A DNA stretch of 64,000 nt from Prevotella sp. (GTDB lineage: Bacteria > Bacteroidota > Bacteroidia > Bacteroidales > Bacteroidaceae). The position numbers and the translations under genes were made by a program. Every line of letters begins with the position of its first letter. The stretch's first letter is position 1. Shown one piece after another: positions 39,863-49,708 of the stretch. The notes under the pieces were generated by a model, which had not been told where the DNA came from, did no database searches, and was given only the letters and a program-made list of their open reading frames with translations. The stretch is from contig JAFZIY010000026.1 of assembly GCA_017554105.1 (NCBI GenBank), positions 124,001 to 188,000 on the forward strand, read 5' to 3'.

Positions 39863-42800
39863 CTATTTAACAATTATCTTTTCTGTCTTACCATTCTTAT
39901 ACCTGATGATATTGATACCTCTTACAGGTTCGTCAACCTTCATTCCGTTGGTTGTGTATATACCTTCTACCTCGTCAGAGTTGATAACGTGAGTGCGGTC
40001 TATACCCGTTGCATCTCCATCTTCTACGATTGAGAACTCAATCTTAGAATAATCGTCATTGATGGTATTTGCTGTTACCTTGATAATCCAACGATATGGA
40101 AGTAATGTAGTAGTAGCATTGTTTGGATGCAATGAACCGCCAGAGAGGAAGAACATGTCACCTACACTTCCTGAATACGACTCTCTCGCATACTTGCCAT
40201 AGAAGTCGTATGAATGGAATGAGGTGGTTACATTCAAACGAGAGCCTGTATTAGGTGCATACAACTTAGTTCCATCCGCCGTGAACTCATAATTTGAAAC
40301 AGCATTCTTAGGTTTAACAGTGTATGGACGGTTGCCCTTAAGAACTTCACCTTCGCTCATCGGTTCAATGTACAAGTATATCTTGTCATGATCTGCCTCT
40401 CCTGCCTCGGCAGCACCAGCAATCATCTGAATCTTATAGAATGTGAAGTTCTCTGCGTCATCAGCAGTTATCGTGTAGTCCATTGGAACAAACCATGCCT
40501 GATGCTTGTTAACTTGAGTAGAACTGAACGTACGCTTATATGTTACAGAAGAAACTTTAATGTCTGAAGGAAGATCCATAAATGGATAATCTTCACCATC
40601 AATCAATACGTAGACATCATCATCCTTGCTCTTCACAGCATATGGATAATCAGCCTTTGTCTCCGGATCAGTATTGAACGTTGGAACATATCCCTCTGCA
40701 CAGTATTCCTCATCAGGTGCCTTAGTGAAGACTCCGCCAGTAATCTGGATGTCACCTTCTGCGTAATGGCTGTCGGTTACCCATGTAACATCGAACTTAC
40801 CGTTCTCTATGTTCAGTTTACCACCTGTAGCCTCAATTGGACCGGTGATTGTTCCCGTCGTGTTGATGTTGACTGTTGGGATATCGTAATTGCTGAACTT
40901 GCAAGTGTCAAATGCACGTCCACCTTCCTTAGCTATAATACTTGTCGATCCAGTGAGGTTAATCGTACCACAGTTGTTAGACAAAGCGTATGCCCAACCT
41001 GAAAGTCCTGTTCCATCAATTGTCACATCCTCAAGTGTCAGGTTGCTGTAGTTCTGGATCACCATCTGAGCTGTCGGTGATGTAGCCTTCAGCGTACCAT
41101 TCTTGAAGGTAATATTAGATTCCTTCAAGAGCTGGAAGCCCTGAGTCTCAGTTCCTGTAGAACCTACAGTCGAACCCGTTACATTATAGGTCAAACCATT
41201 GAGGTCGAACGTGATGTTGCTTCCAGAAGGAACAACCACACCGGTACCACTGATAACACCATCGACTGCGGCTTCCTCAAGCAGAGTAATAGTAGTCTCT
41301 GATGTACCTGCTGCTGCAACAGCCTCAGCAAGTGTCTCGTACTTAACACTACCAATTGCGCAGATATACTCGCAAGGTTTCAACGTGCTAGTGCCGTCGC
41401 CGTTGCTTACCCACTTAAAGCCCACAGGTGCTGCCAGTTCGATAGCGTCGTTCTTAGTGACAGATGCCTTGTCGGAATGGTCGGTCAATGCAGTTGAGCC
41501 TCCAGAGGTCAGACTCAAGTTGCCAGTGATAGTGCCGCCCTCAACTGTCAGGCTCACACCGTCCTTCGGGTCACCGCTACCGGCGTCGAACTCGATGTTG
41601 CCGTTAATCACGCTCTCACCTGTCACAGTAACATTGACAGATGTGTAGCTGCTGTAGCGGCATACGTCGAATGCAAAGCCACCGGCCGGGTTAGCATTGA
41701 TGGTCGTGCCGTCAATCACAACGTTACCATTATTATTAGATAAGGTATATGCGCTGGTGTAGTTCTCGTTGTCAAGCGTCAGCGTCATGCCCTCGAGTGT
41801 GAGGTTACTGTAGTTCTGAACAAGAATCTTTGCCTTCGTTGAGGTGATGGTACCATTCATGAAGGTGATGGTATTATCCTTCAGGAGCTGGAAGCCGTTC
41901 GTTTCGGTACCCGTTGAACCTACTGTCTCACCGTCCACGGTGTAGGTATAATTGTCGAAGTCCACAGTCAGTCCTGTGGTATACTTACCCTGTGGAACAA
42001 CAATGCCGTTGCCGGCGCAATCGTCAAGCAACTTAACGGTCGAACCGTCAGCAGCCGCTGCGAAGGCTGCCTCAAGAGAACCATACTTGTGGGTTGACTC
42101 TCCAAGAGTAACCTGAGCTACGTAAGTTCCGTCCTCAACACTATAAGGTGCACCTTCGACTGCATTGTTCTTAACACCAATCTTGCCTTCTGCAATGAAT
42201 GGTTCGTAGGTAGTATCAGTAAGGTCTGCACTGAACTGGCCGCCAGAGATGACAATCTTACCAGTAGCTGAAGCTGCTATGTCCTTCACAATGTCTCCAA
42301 CATACGTACCACTAACAACATTGATTGTTCCATTTGTAGCACTTCCGCTCTTACCAAGTTTTACGGCTGAAGCTGCTGTGAAGGTGTTGTCGGTCAGCGT
42401 GATGACAGCTGAAGAACCGCTATTTTCGCGGATACCATAGCCATCAGCACCCTCTGCAGATGTGAAGGTATTGCCAGAAACCGTGAATGTACCAGTACCA
42501 CCACTCACATTTACGAAGCTTTCGCTGCTTGTAACAGTACAGTTGGTAATGGAGTTTGCTCCTTCAGAACCTGTCAACTGAGCTAAACTGTGCAGATTGG
42601 TACCAGTTACGTCTTTCACTACGAGATTGTAGCAATTGCCACCACCAGAAGAAGTCTTAATAGCCACAACATTTAAACCGGTGGATGTACTCGTGAATGA
42701 GCAATCGGATATGGTCACATTGTGAGCGTAATTATTTGTAGGTTTATTATAATAAGGAGTTCCTGCGGTATTTGTGCTAGGTACCAGAATAAATGCATCG

Positions 42801-45103
42801 GTTCCAGAGCAGAAGTTCGACGTATTACCTTCAAATTTAATGTTCTTAATGTCTAATGTCTCAGTACGTGTAGAACCTCCGTCACCATCGATAATTATCT
42901 GACCAGCAACCGTCTTTCCTGCACCGTCAATAGTCAGGTTAAGACCTGCTTTCTGTTTAACGATTGAATAACCCTCAATATCATCAATCAGCGTGATAGT
43001 CACGTCGCCAGACATCTCGTAGGCAGCATCGACAGCAGCCTGGAGTGACACATACCCGGTCTCGCCAATCTGAGCAACATAGTGTGGATCTCCAACGGTG
43101 AAGTATCCTTCCATGTCTGGAGCAGGAGTACATACTTTACCCTGAGCTACAAGATCTGCAGCAAGATATTCTTGTGGGAACTCTTCTGAGAAATATCCTC
43201 CAGAGATGGCAAGCACTGCTTCATTATTCTTTTCTATACTTCCAGTATAAATACCACTCTTCACTTCAATCATAGCTTCATTACCTTGATCATCTCCAGT
43301 AGCTGTCAAGACGATTGCGGAACTTGCTTTGAAGTCATTGTTACCATCAAGCGTAAGGTGAGCCGTAGATGCATCTTTTAAGCGAATCGCATAACTATCA
43401 CTCACATTAAGGGATGTGAATGAGCAGTCAGTTACGCTGTAATCACCAGTACCACCTGAAATGTTAATAAAGTTCTTACTTCCAGCAGAACAGTTGTCGA
43501 ACGATGCGCCTGTTGTTCCTGTTAATTGTGCAAGACTATGCAGGTTAGTTCCTTCTGTGTTGTCAACAACCAAATTGTAACATCCTGCTCCAGAGGTCGG
43601 TTTGATACCGACTACATCTAGGCTACTTGAAGTACTTGTGAACGAGCAATTCGAAATAGTGATATTATGAGCGTAGTTGTACTTATTCGTATAATACGGT
43701 GTACCTGAAGTTTTTGTGCTCGGTACGAGGATGAATGCGTCTGTTCCAGAGTAGAAGTTCGACTTGTTACCTTCGAACTTGATGTTCTGGATGGTCAGCG
43801 TTTCTGTGCCAGAGGCACGTCCGTCACCGTCTATGATAATCTGTCCAGCCACGGTCTTGTCATCACCATCGATTGTCAGGTTCAAACCTTCCTTCTGGTG
43901 AACGATGGAGTAACCTTCATTATTATCAATCAGCGTGATGGTCACATTGCCAGTCATCTCATGGGCAGCATCAACAGCAGCCTGCAGTGTTGCATACTTG
44001 GCACCGCCCTCTATCTGGGCGACATAGGATGGCTCTGCAACAGAATAAGTACCATCACCATTATCAACAAGTGTAAAGCCCTCAGCGCAATATTCTTCAG
44101 GAACAGGTGTGTTGAAGGTACCGCCAGACACTTCAAATGTAGCAGAGGTACCGTTCGTAACGAATGAACATGTTCCTGTTCCGGTTGAGTTGAACTGAAC
44201 ATTGTTCCCCTCGCCTAGTGAAACAGCGCCAGTGTATGAGGTATTCTCTGGATAAGAAGCGATAGCCTGATCCTGGTCACCGCTATTATTGATTGTTATG
44301 TTGGAGTTTGTAACGTTAATTGTTACGTTGTTGTCTTCCATCATAAATGTGCCGAAAGAATTACTCTCGCCTGAATATTTATTGGTGGAGACAACAGTAC
44401 AGCCGTCCAAAGTGAACACAGAGCCAGCCGAGCCAGCTGAACTATCTGGACCCTTAGCATAAATACAAGCCCATCCCTTGATTGTACTATTAGAAATGGT
44501 CATGTTGACAGGGTTGAACGTAATGATAGCGTAGTAAGCCGTACCATCATTGTTAGTCTGAATAGTGCTGTTGGTGATGTTCACAGTTGCAGCAACAGCC
44601 TGGTTGCCACCGATGGTCAGAGGCTGAGTGTATCCACTTGTCGCTCCATCGGTTTTAAGGATCACATTGTTTAGCGTCAGAGAATTGACATTGCCACGGG
44701 TATCGATACAACGTGCACCATTAGCTGAATTTTCAATAGTGAGATCATTGAAAACCACATCAATTTTGCTTGTTGCATTCATACCAACGCCAAAACCGCG
44801 TCCGCCCATCGTTATAACGCGGTTATTACCGTTAAATGTAAGTGATTTGGATATAGGCAAACGGCTTGTTCCTGTTACTGCGGAAGACAAGTCTACATCC
44901 TGCAACAACTCTATGGTGGCACCCGACTCAGCTGCTTCAATGGCTGCCTGCAGCGTTGCATATCCATTATCACCTATCTTTGCGACAGGAGAATCTTCAT
45001 TTATCCCATTAATCCTAGGGATAGCAATAGCTGTGGCACCCACTAAGAGGAGTAGAAGTGAAAGCCACAAATACTTTGAGTGTTTTTGTAATAGATGTTT
45101 CAT
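39863..45103 (-). CDS. Giant modular beta-helix surface protein with T9SS-like C-terminus
   Basis: 1746 residues. Signal peptide (LLLLLVGATAIA), then five modules that each open with a line like YVAQIG-YATLQAAVDAA and run into parallel beta-helix repeats (NLTIDG, NITISNCSFTS, GTINVVSGTY). Modules begin near residues 38, 361, 674, 993 and 1244. Modules 2 and 3 are near-duplicates, as are 4 and 5. After a linker at about 1490 (DVYVLIDGEDYPFMDLPSDI), two beta domains lead to a sorting-like end (GIYTTNGMKVDEPVRGINII then RYKNGKTEKIIVK). Low Cys, rich in Thr, Ser, Asn and Gly. Probably a surface adhesin or glycan-binding protein secreted by T9SS; no enzymatic motif seen. Confidence 0.85.
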   Translation of the reverse strand: MKHLLQKHSKYLWLSLLLLLVGATAIAIPRINGINEDSPVAKIGDNGYATLQAAIEAAESGATIELLQDVDLSSAVTGTSRLPISKSLTFNGNNRVITMGGRGFGVGMNATSKIDVVFNDLTIENSANGARCIDTRGNVNSLTLNNVILKTDGATSGYTQPLTIGGNQAVAATVNITNSTIQTNNDGTAYYAIITFNPVNMTISNSTIKGWACIYAKGPDSSAGSAGSVFTLDGCTVVSTNKYSGESNSFGTFMMEDNNVTINVTNSNITINNSGDQDQAIASYPENTSYTGAVSLGEGNNVQFNSTGTGTCSFVTNGTSATFEVSGGTFNTPVPEEYCAEGFTLVDNGDGTYSVAEPSYVAQIEGGAKYATLQAAVDAAHEMTGNVTITLIDNNEGYSIVHQKEGLNLTIDGDDKTVAGQIIIDGDGRASGTETLTIQNIKFEGNKSNFYSGTDAFILVPSTKTSGTPYYTNKYNYAHNITISNCSFTSTSSSLDVVGIKPTSGAGCYNLVVDNTEGTNLHSLAQLTGTTGASFDNCSAGSKNFINISGGTGDYSVTDCSFTSLNVSDSYAIRLKDASTAHLTLDGNNDFKASSAIVLTATGDDQGNEAMIEVKSGIYTGSIEKNNEAVLAISGGYFSEEFPQEYLAADLVAQGKVCTPAPDMEGYFTVGDPHYVAQIGETGYVSLQAAVDAAYEMSGDVTITLIDDIEGYSIVKQKAGLNLTIDGAGKTVAGQIIIDGDGGSTRTETLDIKNIKFEGNTSNFCSGTDAFILVPSTNTAGTPYYNKPTNNYAHNVTISDCSFTSTSTGLNVVAIKTSSGGGNCYNLVVKDVTGTNLHSLAQLTGSEGANSITNCTVTSSESFVNVSGGTGTFTVSGNTFTSAEGADGYGIRENSGSSAVITLTDNTFTAASAVKLGKSGSATNGTINVVSGTYVGDIVKDIAASATGKIVISGGQFSADLTDTTYEPFIAEGKIGVKNNAVEGAPYSVEDGTYVAQVTLGESTHKYGSLEAAFAAAADGSTVKLLDDCAGNGIVVPQGKYTTGLTVDFDNYTYTVDGETVGSTGTETNGFQLLKDNTITFMNGTITSTKAKILVQNYSNLTLEGMTLTLDNENYTSAYTLSNNNGNVVIDGTTINANPAGGFAFDVCRYSSYTSVNVTVTGESVINGNIEFDAGSGDPKDGVSLTVEGGTITGNLSLTSGGSTALTDHSDKASVTKNDAIELAAPVGFKWVSNGDGTSTLKPCEYICAIGSVKYETLAEAVAAAGTSETTITLLEEAAVDGVISGTGVVVPSGSNITFDLNGLTYNVTGSTVGSTGTETQGFQLLKESNITFKNGTLKATSPTAQMVIQNYSNLTLEDVTIDGTGLSGWAYALSNNCGTINLTGSTSIIAKEGGRAFDTCKFSNYDIPTVNINTTGTITGPIEATGGKLNIENGKFDVTWVTDSHYAEGDIQITGGVFTKAPDEEYCAEGYVPTFNTDPETKADYPYAVKSKDDDVYVLIDGEDYPFMDLPSDIKVSSVTYKRTFSSTQVNKHQAWFVPMDYTITADDAENFTFYKIQMIAGAAEAGEADHDKIYLYIEPMSEGEVLKGNRPYTVKPKNAVSNYEFTADGTKLYAPNTGSRLNVTTSFHSYDFYGKYARESYSGSVGDMFFLSGGSLHPNNATTTLLPYRWIIKVTANTINDDYSKIEFSIVEDGDATGIDRTHVINSDEVEGIYTTNGMKVDEPVRGINIIRYKNGKTEKIIVK

Positions 45104-45175
45104 AAGTTTAGGTTTATTTTTTGAATATGATTTTATTTTGTGTATTTGTCAAAAGTGTATTTACTATTTAAAATA

Positions 45176-45183
45176 CAAAGATA
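45176..45183 (-). promoter_or_regulatory. -7 box of the giant surface protein gene
   Basis: TATCTTTG on the minus strand with a leader of about 65 bases. No TTG at the usual distance; a 13-A tract lies upstream (about 45197-45210). Confidence 0.5.
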
Positions 45184-45289
45184 TAGAATTCTTAACAAAA
45201 AAAAAAAAAGTGATAGAAAAGCCGTTTATTTTAGATTTGTTAATAGGGGTTTGTATTTATTTACAATTGATATATAATTATGTATAGAA

Positions 45290-45327
45290 GGCAAAAACTT
45301 CCGTCCCATTTTAACGAGACGGAAGTT
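45290..45327 (-). terminator. Terminator of the S10-spc-alpha supercluster
   Basis: Minus strand: 45318-45327 pairs with 45296-45305 (AACTTCCGTC/GACGGAAGTT), then TTTTTGCC. 30 bases after the rplQ stop. Confidence 0.88.
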
Positions 45328-45357
45328 ATCTTATCAAGTATAAACGTCTGACGACGA

Positions 45358-45894
45358 TTACTCTGCCTTTGCTTCTTCTGTTGCAGCTTCCTCTGCGGGA
45401 GCCTCAACAGGTGCCTCAGCTGGCTTTTCCTCTGTCTTTGGTGCTTCTTCAGCAGCAGGAGCAGCCTGAGCCTTTGATGAAGAACGACGTGAACGACGTG
45501 TCTTCTTCTCTGCCTTAGGAGCCTTTGCCATGTTCTCATCGAAGTCTACAAGCTCGATGAAAGCCATCTCTGCACCGTCACCCTGACGCGGACCAATCTT
45601 GATAACGCGAGTGTATCCTCCTGGACGGTCACCAACCTTCTGTGCTACTTCTCCGAAGAGAGTCTTCACTGCCTCCTTGTTCTGCAGATAGCGGAACACA
45701 ACGCGGCGTGAGTTGGTTGAGTCATCCTTGCAACGGGTGATCAGAGGTTCAACATATTTCTTAAGTGCCTTTGCCTTGGCTACGGTCGTAGTGATTCTTT
45801 TGTGCTCGATCAGCGAGATAGACAAGTTGGCAAGCATTGCCTTGCGGTGATCAGCAGTACGGCCGAGGTGGTTAAATTTCTTACCGTGTCTCAT
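45358..45894 (-). CDS. rplQ: 50S ribosomal protein L17 with long acidic/alanine-rich tail
   Basis: 178 residues. The first 120 are L17: [61 protein letters not shown]17 lies near the polypeptide exit tunnel. The C-terminal 55-60 residues are a low-complexity tail, first basic ([10 protein letters not shown]), then Ala/Glu/Pro-rich ([18 protein letters not shown]). Tails of this kind occur on L17 in Bacteroidetes but not in E. coli (127 residues). Last gene of the alpha operon. Confidence 0.96.
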   Translation of the reverse strand: MRHGKKFNHLGRTADHRKAMLANLSISLIEHKRITTTVAKAKALKKYVEPLITRCKDDSTNSRRVVFRYLQNKEAVKTLFGEVAQKVGDRPGGYTRVIKIGPRQGDGAEMAFIELVDFDENMAKAPKAEKKTRRSRRSSSKAQAAPAAEEAPKTEEKPAEAPVEAPAEEAATEEAKAE

Positions 45895-45932
45895 TTTGAC
45901 TTTTTAATGTTTTTGACCAGTACTTGTATCAA

Positions 45933-46925
45933 TTAGTCCTGGTTAAGTTTGTATTTTGAAATGTCGGTTCCAAACTGTAGATTCAGACTCTCGAGCAAAT
46001 CATCAAGCTCTGAAAGCGATTTCTTACCGAAGTTGCGGAACTTCAAGAGGTCGGTCTTGTTGTACTGAACGAGGTCGCCGAGTGTATCTACATCGGCAGC
46101 CTTGAGGCAGTTGAGTGCACGAACCGAGAGGTTCATGTCTACAAGACGTGTCTTGAGGAGCTGGCGCATGTGGAGCACTTCCTCGTCGAACTCCTGGTTG
46201 CCCTCGACGTCATTGTTCTCGAGGGTTATCTTCTCGTCTGAGAAGAGCATGAAGTGATAGATGAGGATTTTTGCTGCTTCCTTGAGCGCGTCCTTCGGAT
46301 GTATGGAACCGTCCGTAGTTACTTCAAGCACGAGTTTGTCGTAGTCGGTCTTTTGCTCGACACGATACGGCTCAACAGCGAACTTGACGTTGCGGATAGG
46401 TGTGTAAATAGAATCGATTGGAATTACATTGACATCGGTGCAGAACTCACGGTTCTCATCGGACGGAACGTATCCGCGTCCTTTGTTTATCGTGAGGTCA
46501 ATCTGCATTGATGCCTTTGAGTCTAAATGACAAATCACCAAATCTGGGTTTAACACTTCAAATCCAGTCAGATACTTGCCAATATCACCTGCTGTGAATT
46601 CTGTGGAATTCTCTACGGTGATACTAACTTTCTCGTTCTCGAATTCTTCTACCACTTGCTTGAAGCGTACTTGCTTCAGATTCAAGATGATGTTGGTGAC
46701 ATCTTCTTTTACACCGGGAACGGATGAGAACTCATGCTCAACACCAGCAATCTTGATGGTGTTGATGGCATAGCCCTCGAGCGATGAAAGGAGTATGCGG
46801 CGCAGTGCGTTACCAATTGTCACACCGAAGCCTGGCTCAAGAGGACGGAATTCGAACTTGCCGAATTTGTCATTGGCCTCCAACATCACTACTTTATCAG
46901 GTTTTTGAAATGCTAATATCGCCAT
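45933..46925 (-). CDS. rpoA: DNA-directed RNA polymerase subunit alpha
   Basis: 330 residues. The N-terminal domain (about 1-230) has [20 protein letters not shown] and [20 protein letters not shown] for dimerisation and core assembly. The C-terminal domain (about 250-325) has [20 protein letters not shown] and [18 protein letters not shown], the helix-hairpin-helix contact surface for UP elements and activators. Normal size and order in the alpha operon (rpsD-rpoA-rplQ). Confidence 0.98.
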   Translation of the reverse strand: MAILAFQKPDKVVMLEANDKFGKFEFRPLEPGFGVTIGNALRRILLSSLEGYAINTIKIAGVEHEFSSVPGVKEDVTNIILNLKQVRFKQVVEEFENEKVSITVENSTEFTAGDIGKYLTGFEVLNPDLVICHLDSKASMQIDLTINKGRGYVPSDENREFCTDVNVIPIDSIYTPIRNVKFAVEPYRVEQKTDYDKLVLEVTTDGSIHPKDALKEAAKILIYHFMLFSDEKITLENNDVEGNQEFDEEVLHMRQLLKTRLVDMNLSVRALNCLKAADVDTLGDLVQYNKTDLLKFRNFGKKSLSELDDLLESLNLQFGTDISKYKLNQD

Positions 46926-46941
46926 TAATTTAATGATTTGA

Positions 46942-47550
46942 TTAGTTCTTAGAATACAATTCTACGATTAACTGCTCCTTGATGTTCTCAGGAATGTCGG
47001 CACGATCGGGCTTGTGCAGGAACTTACCGCTCTTTGAAGCCTCGTCCCACTCGAACCAAGGATACTTGCTATGGTTGAAGCCTGCAAGTGATGCCTCGAT
47101 TACCTCGAGAGACTTAGACTTCTCGCGAACGCCTACTACCTGACCTGGCTTCACTGAGTAAGAGGGAATGTTAACTACCTTACCGTCAACTACGATGTGC
47201 TTGTGGCCAACGAGCTGACGTGCAGCAGCGCGTGTAGGTGCTATGCCGAGACGGAACACCACATTGTCGAGACGGCACTCGAGGTTCTGCAGAAGCACCT
47301 CACCAGTGATACCGTCAGCCTTGGCTGCCTTCTCGAACATGTTACGGAACTGACGCTCGAGCACTCCATAAGTGTATTTAGCTTTCTGCTTCTCTGCCAA
47401 CATGACCCCATACTCCGACATCTTGCGACGGCGGTTCTGGCCATGCTGTCCAGGAGGGAAGTTTCTCCTGGACAAAACTTTGTCTGCGCCGAAGATGGCT
47501 TCGCCAAATCGACGTGCAATTTTTGATTTCGGTCCAATATATCTTGCCAT
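46942..47550 (-). CDS. rpsD: 30S ribosomal protein S4
   Basis: 202 residues. The N-terminal region is of the zinc-free type ([20 protein letters not shown], no Cys cluster). The S4 RNA-binding domain follows with [20 protein letters not shown] and [21 protein letters not shown]4 is a primary 16S-binding protein and in other bacteria represses the alpha operon. Stop and rpoA start are separated by 16 bases. Confidence 0.97.
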   Translation of the reverse strand: MARYIGPKSKIARRFGEAIFGADKVLSRRNFPPGQHGQNRRRKMSEYGVMLAEKQKAKYTYGVLERQFRNMFEKAAKADGITGEVLLQNLECRLDNVVFRLGIAPTRAAARQLVGHKHIVVDGKVVNIPSYSVKPGQVVGVREKSKSLEVIEASLAGFNHSKYPWFEWDEASKSGKFLHKPDRADIPENIKEQLIVELYSKN

Positions 47551-47615
47551 AATACTAAAAAAATAATTTTCTGAAATTCTGAATAATCCGAATAATCTGA
47601 ATATTCTGAGTTTAA

Positions 47616-48002
47616 TTATACTCTACGACGCTTTGGAGGACGGCATCCATTGTGTGGAAGCGGAGTAACGTCGATAATCTCGACAACCTCGATTCCTGCA
47701 GTATGGATGGCACGGATAGCACTCTCACGACCGTTACCCGGACCCTTAACATATGCCTTTACCTTGCGAAGGCCAAGGTCGTAAGCAACCTTAGCACAGT
47801 CCTCTGCTGCCATCTGTGCAGCGTAAGGAGTGTTCTTCTTAGAACCACGGAAGCCCATCTTACCGGCAGAAGACCAAGAGATAACCTGTCCCTCGCCGTT
47901 AGCCAATGATACGATGATATTATTGAAAGAGCTGTGTACGTGAAGCTGACCAAGTGCGTCAACCTTCACATTTCTTTTCTTTGCGACTGTTTTCTTTGCC
48001 AT
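47616..48002 (-). CDS. rpsK: 30S ribosomal protein S11
   Basis: 128 residues. Recognised by [60 protein letters not shown] and the C-terminal [15 protein letters not shown]. Part of the 30S platform near the E site. Normal length, positioned between rpsM and rpsD. Confidence 0.97.
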   Translation of the reverse strand: MAKKTVAKKRNVKVDALGQLHVHSSFNNIIVSLANGEGQVISWSSAGKMGFRGSKKNTPYAAQMAAEDCAKVAYDLGLRKVKAYVKGPGNGRESAIRAIHTAGIEVVEIIDVTPLPHNGCRPPKRRRV

Positions 48003-48040
48003 AACTGTAAACTTTTAACTGTTAACTGTAAACTAAAAAA

Positions 48041-48421
48041 TTACTTCGTGGCCTTCTTCTTGTTTGCAACAGTCTTCTTCTTACCTTTACGTGTACGGGC
48101 ATTATTCTTGGTGCTCTGACCGCGTACTGGAAGACCATTACGATGACGTACTCCACGATAGCAACCAATATCCATCAGTCGCTTGATATTCATTTGGACC
48201 TCACTGCGGAGATCACCTTCTACCTTGAATTCAGCGCCGATTACTTCACGGATCTTGGCTGCCTGATCGTCCGTCCACTCGTTGACCTTGAGTTCACGGC
48301 TCACACCAGCTTTATCCAATATCTTTGCTGAACTACTTCGACCTATACCGTAGATATAAGTCAATGCGATTTCGCCACGCTTATTCTGGGGCAAATCTAC
48401 TCCAACAATTCTTATTGCCAT
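48041..48421 (-). CDS. rpsM: 30S ribosomal protein S13
   Basis: 126 residues. [58 protein letters not shown] and a basic tail ([19 protein letters not shown]). S13 is a head protein contacting the P-site tRNA and the 50S bridge. It is 110 bases from rpmJ, the longest gap in this part of the cluster, and has a possible internal promoter. Confidence 0.97.
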   Translation of the reverse strand: MAIRIVGVDLPQNKRGEIALTYIYGIGRSSSAKILDKAGVSRELKVNEWTDDQAAKIREVIGAEFKVEGDLRSEVQMNIKRLMDIGCYRGVRHRNGLPVRGQSTKNNARTRKGKKKTVANKKKATK

Positions 48422-48480
48422 TGTTTTTGAAAATGTAAAAAATAAAAGTGTTAAATTTCGAAATTCCGCTAAAAAGCATG

Positions 48481-48488
48481 CAAAGGTA
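48481..48488 (-). promoter_or_regulatory. Possible internal promoter of the alpha operon
   Basis: TACCTTTG on the minus strand in the 110-base rpmJ-rpsM gap, about 60 bases before the rpsM ATG. The nearest TTTG is only 12 bases upstream, so the -33 fit is poor. Confidence 0.4.
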
Positions 48489-48531
48489 AGAAGAAAATTT
48501 CAAATTCCCACCTTTTTATGCTTATTTAACT

Positions 48532-48648
48532 TTAACCCTGACGAAGTTTGAATTTAGGGTTCTTCTTGTTGATAACGTACAGACGACCTTTGCGACGTAC
48601 AATCTTGCAGTCGGGAGTGCGCTTCTTTAATGATGCTCTTGTCTTCAT
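48532..48648 (-). CDS. rpmJ: 50S ribosomal protein L36, zinc-free form
   Basis: 38 residues, encoded between infA and rpsM; easily missed because of its size. Sequence [20 protein letters not shown] followed by [18 protein letters not shown] is full-length L36. Only one cysteine (Cys14) remains of the Cys/His zinc site of the classical form, so it is a C-minus type that should not bind zinc, as commonly found in Bacteroidetes. Confidence 0.95.
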   Translation of the reverse strand: MKTRASLKKRTPDCKIVRRKGRLYVINKKNPKFKLRQG

Positions 48649-48660
48649 ATCTCTCTGAGT

Positions 48661-48879
48661 TTATTTGTATCTAAATACTATTCTGCCCTTGGTAAGGTCG
48701 TATGGACTCATCTCCACCTTTACCTTATCGCCAGGCAATATCTTGATGTAGTGCATTCTCATCTTGCCTGAGATGTGCGCAATGATGGGCACACCGTTCT
48801 CGAGTTCTACACGGAACATGGCGTTCGAGAGAGCCTCGATAATCGTTCCGTCTTGTTCTATTGCACCTTGTTTTGCCAT
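48661..48879 (-). CDS. infA: Translation initiation factor IF-1
   Basis: 72 residues, one S1/OB-fold domain: [40 protein letters not shown], and [20 protein letters not shown]. Binds the 30S A site during initiation. The position map-infA-rpmJ is the conserved one. Confidence 0.97.
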   Translation of the reverse strand: MAKQGAIEQDGTIIEALSNAMFRVELENGVPIIAHISGKMRMHYIKILPGDKVKVEMSPYDLTKGRIVFRYK

Positions 48880-48901
48880 ATAAGTACTTTTGTTGTTCTG
48901 T

Positions 48902-49690
48902 TTATTTAATGTTTTCTATTTCGTCAAACGATGATAAAATCTCTGCCTTTCCCTGCCTGATGGCTATGGTATGCTCGAAATGTGCTGCGGGCTTGCCGTC
49001 GCGGGTGCGTATTGTCCAACGGTCAGGCATCATGTATATGTTCCTGTCGCCCATGGTAATCATCGGCTCTATGGCTATGCACATGCCTGCCTTCAACATT
49101 ACTCCGTTGCCGCGTCGACCGTAATTTGGCACTTGCGGGTCTTCGTGCATTTCACGGCCTATGCCGTGTCCTGTCAACTCGCGTACCACTCCGTAGCCTT
49201 CTTTCTCGCAATGTTCCTGAACAGCACTACTTATATCACCGAGGTGTCGGCCTGCCACGGCATTCCCAATGCCCAGATAGAGTGCCTCGCGGGTTGTCCT
49301 GAGAAGTTTCTTAACCTCTTCTGAGACCTCGCCGACACAGAACGTATAGGCTGAGTCGCCGTTGAAGCCGTCGAGAAGTGTGCCGCAGTCGATGGAGATT
49401 ATGTCTCCGTCCTTGAGCACCGTCTCGTTGTTTGGCACCCCGTGCACCACTGCATCGTTTACCGAAGTGCAGATGCTTGCCGGGAATGGTGCTCCATAGG
49501 GATTAGGGAAATCCTTGAACGTTGGTATTGCCCCGTGATCACGAATGAACTCATCGGCAATCTTGTCCAACTGGAGCGTGGTGACACCTGGTTTTATATG
49601 TTTAGCTAATTCGCCGAGCGTTTTGCCAACAAGTTGGTTAGCTCGGCGCATTAGCTCGATTTCATCTTCTGTCTTTAGAAATATCTTCAT
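48902..49690 (-). CDS. map: Methionine aminopeptidase type I
   Basis: 262 residues. Five metal ligands can be placed: Asp in [20 protein letters not shown], Asp in the same stretch, His in [20 protein letters not shown], Glu in [12 protein letters not shown], and Glu in [12 protein letters not shown]. It removes the initiator Met from nascent proteins. The N-terminal extension of actinobacterial type Ic is absent. It follows secY by 18 bases as usual. Confidence 0.97.
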   Translation of the reverse strand: MKIFLKTEDEIELMRRANQLVGKTLGELAKHIKPGVTTLQLDKIADEFIRDHGAIPTFKDFPNPYGAPFPASICTSVNDAVVHGVPNNETVLKDGDIISIDCGTLLDGFNGDSAYTFCVGEVSEEVKKLLRTTREALYLGIGNAVAGRHLGDISSAVQEHCEKEGYGVVRELTGHGIGREMHEDPQVPNYGRRGNGVMLKAGMCIAIEPMITMGDRNIYMMPDRWTIRTRDGKPAAHFEHTIAIRQGKAEILSSFDEIENIK

Positions 49691-49708
49691 CTATAAAACA
49701 GAAAATAC

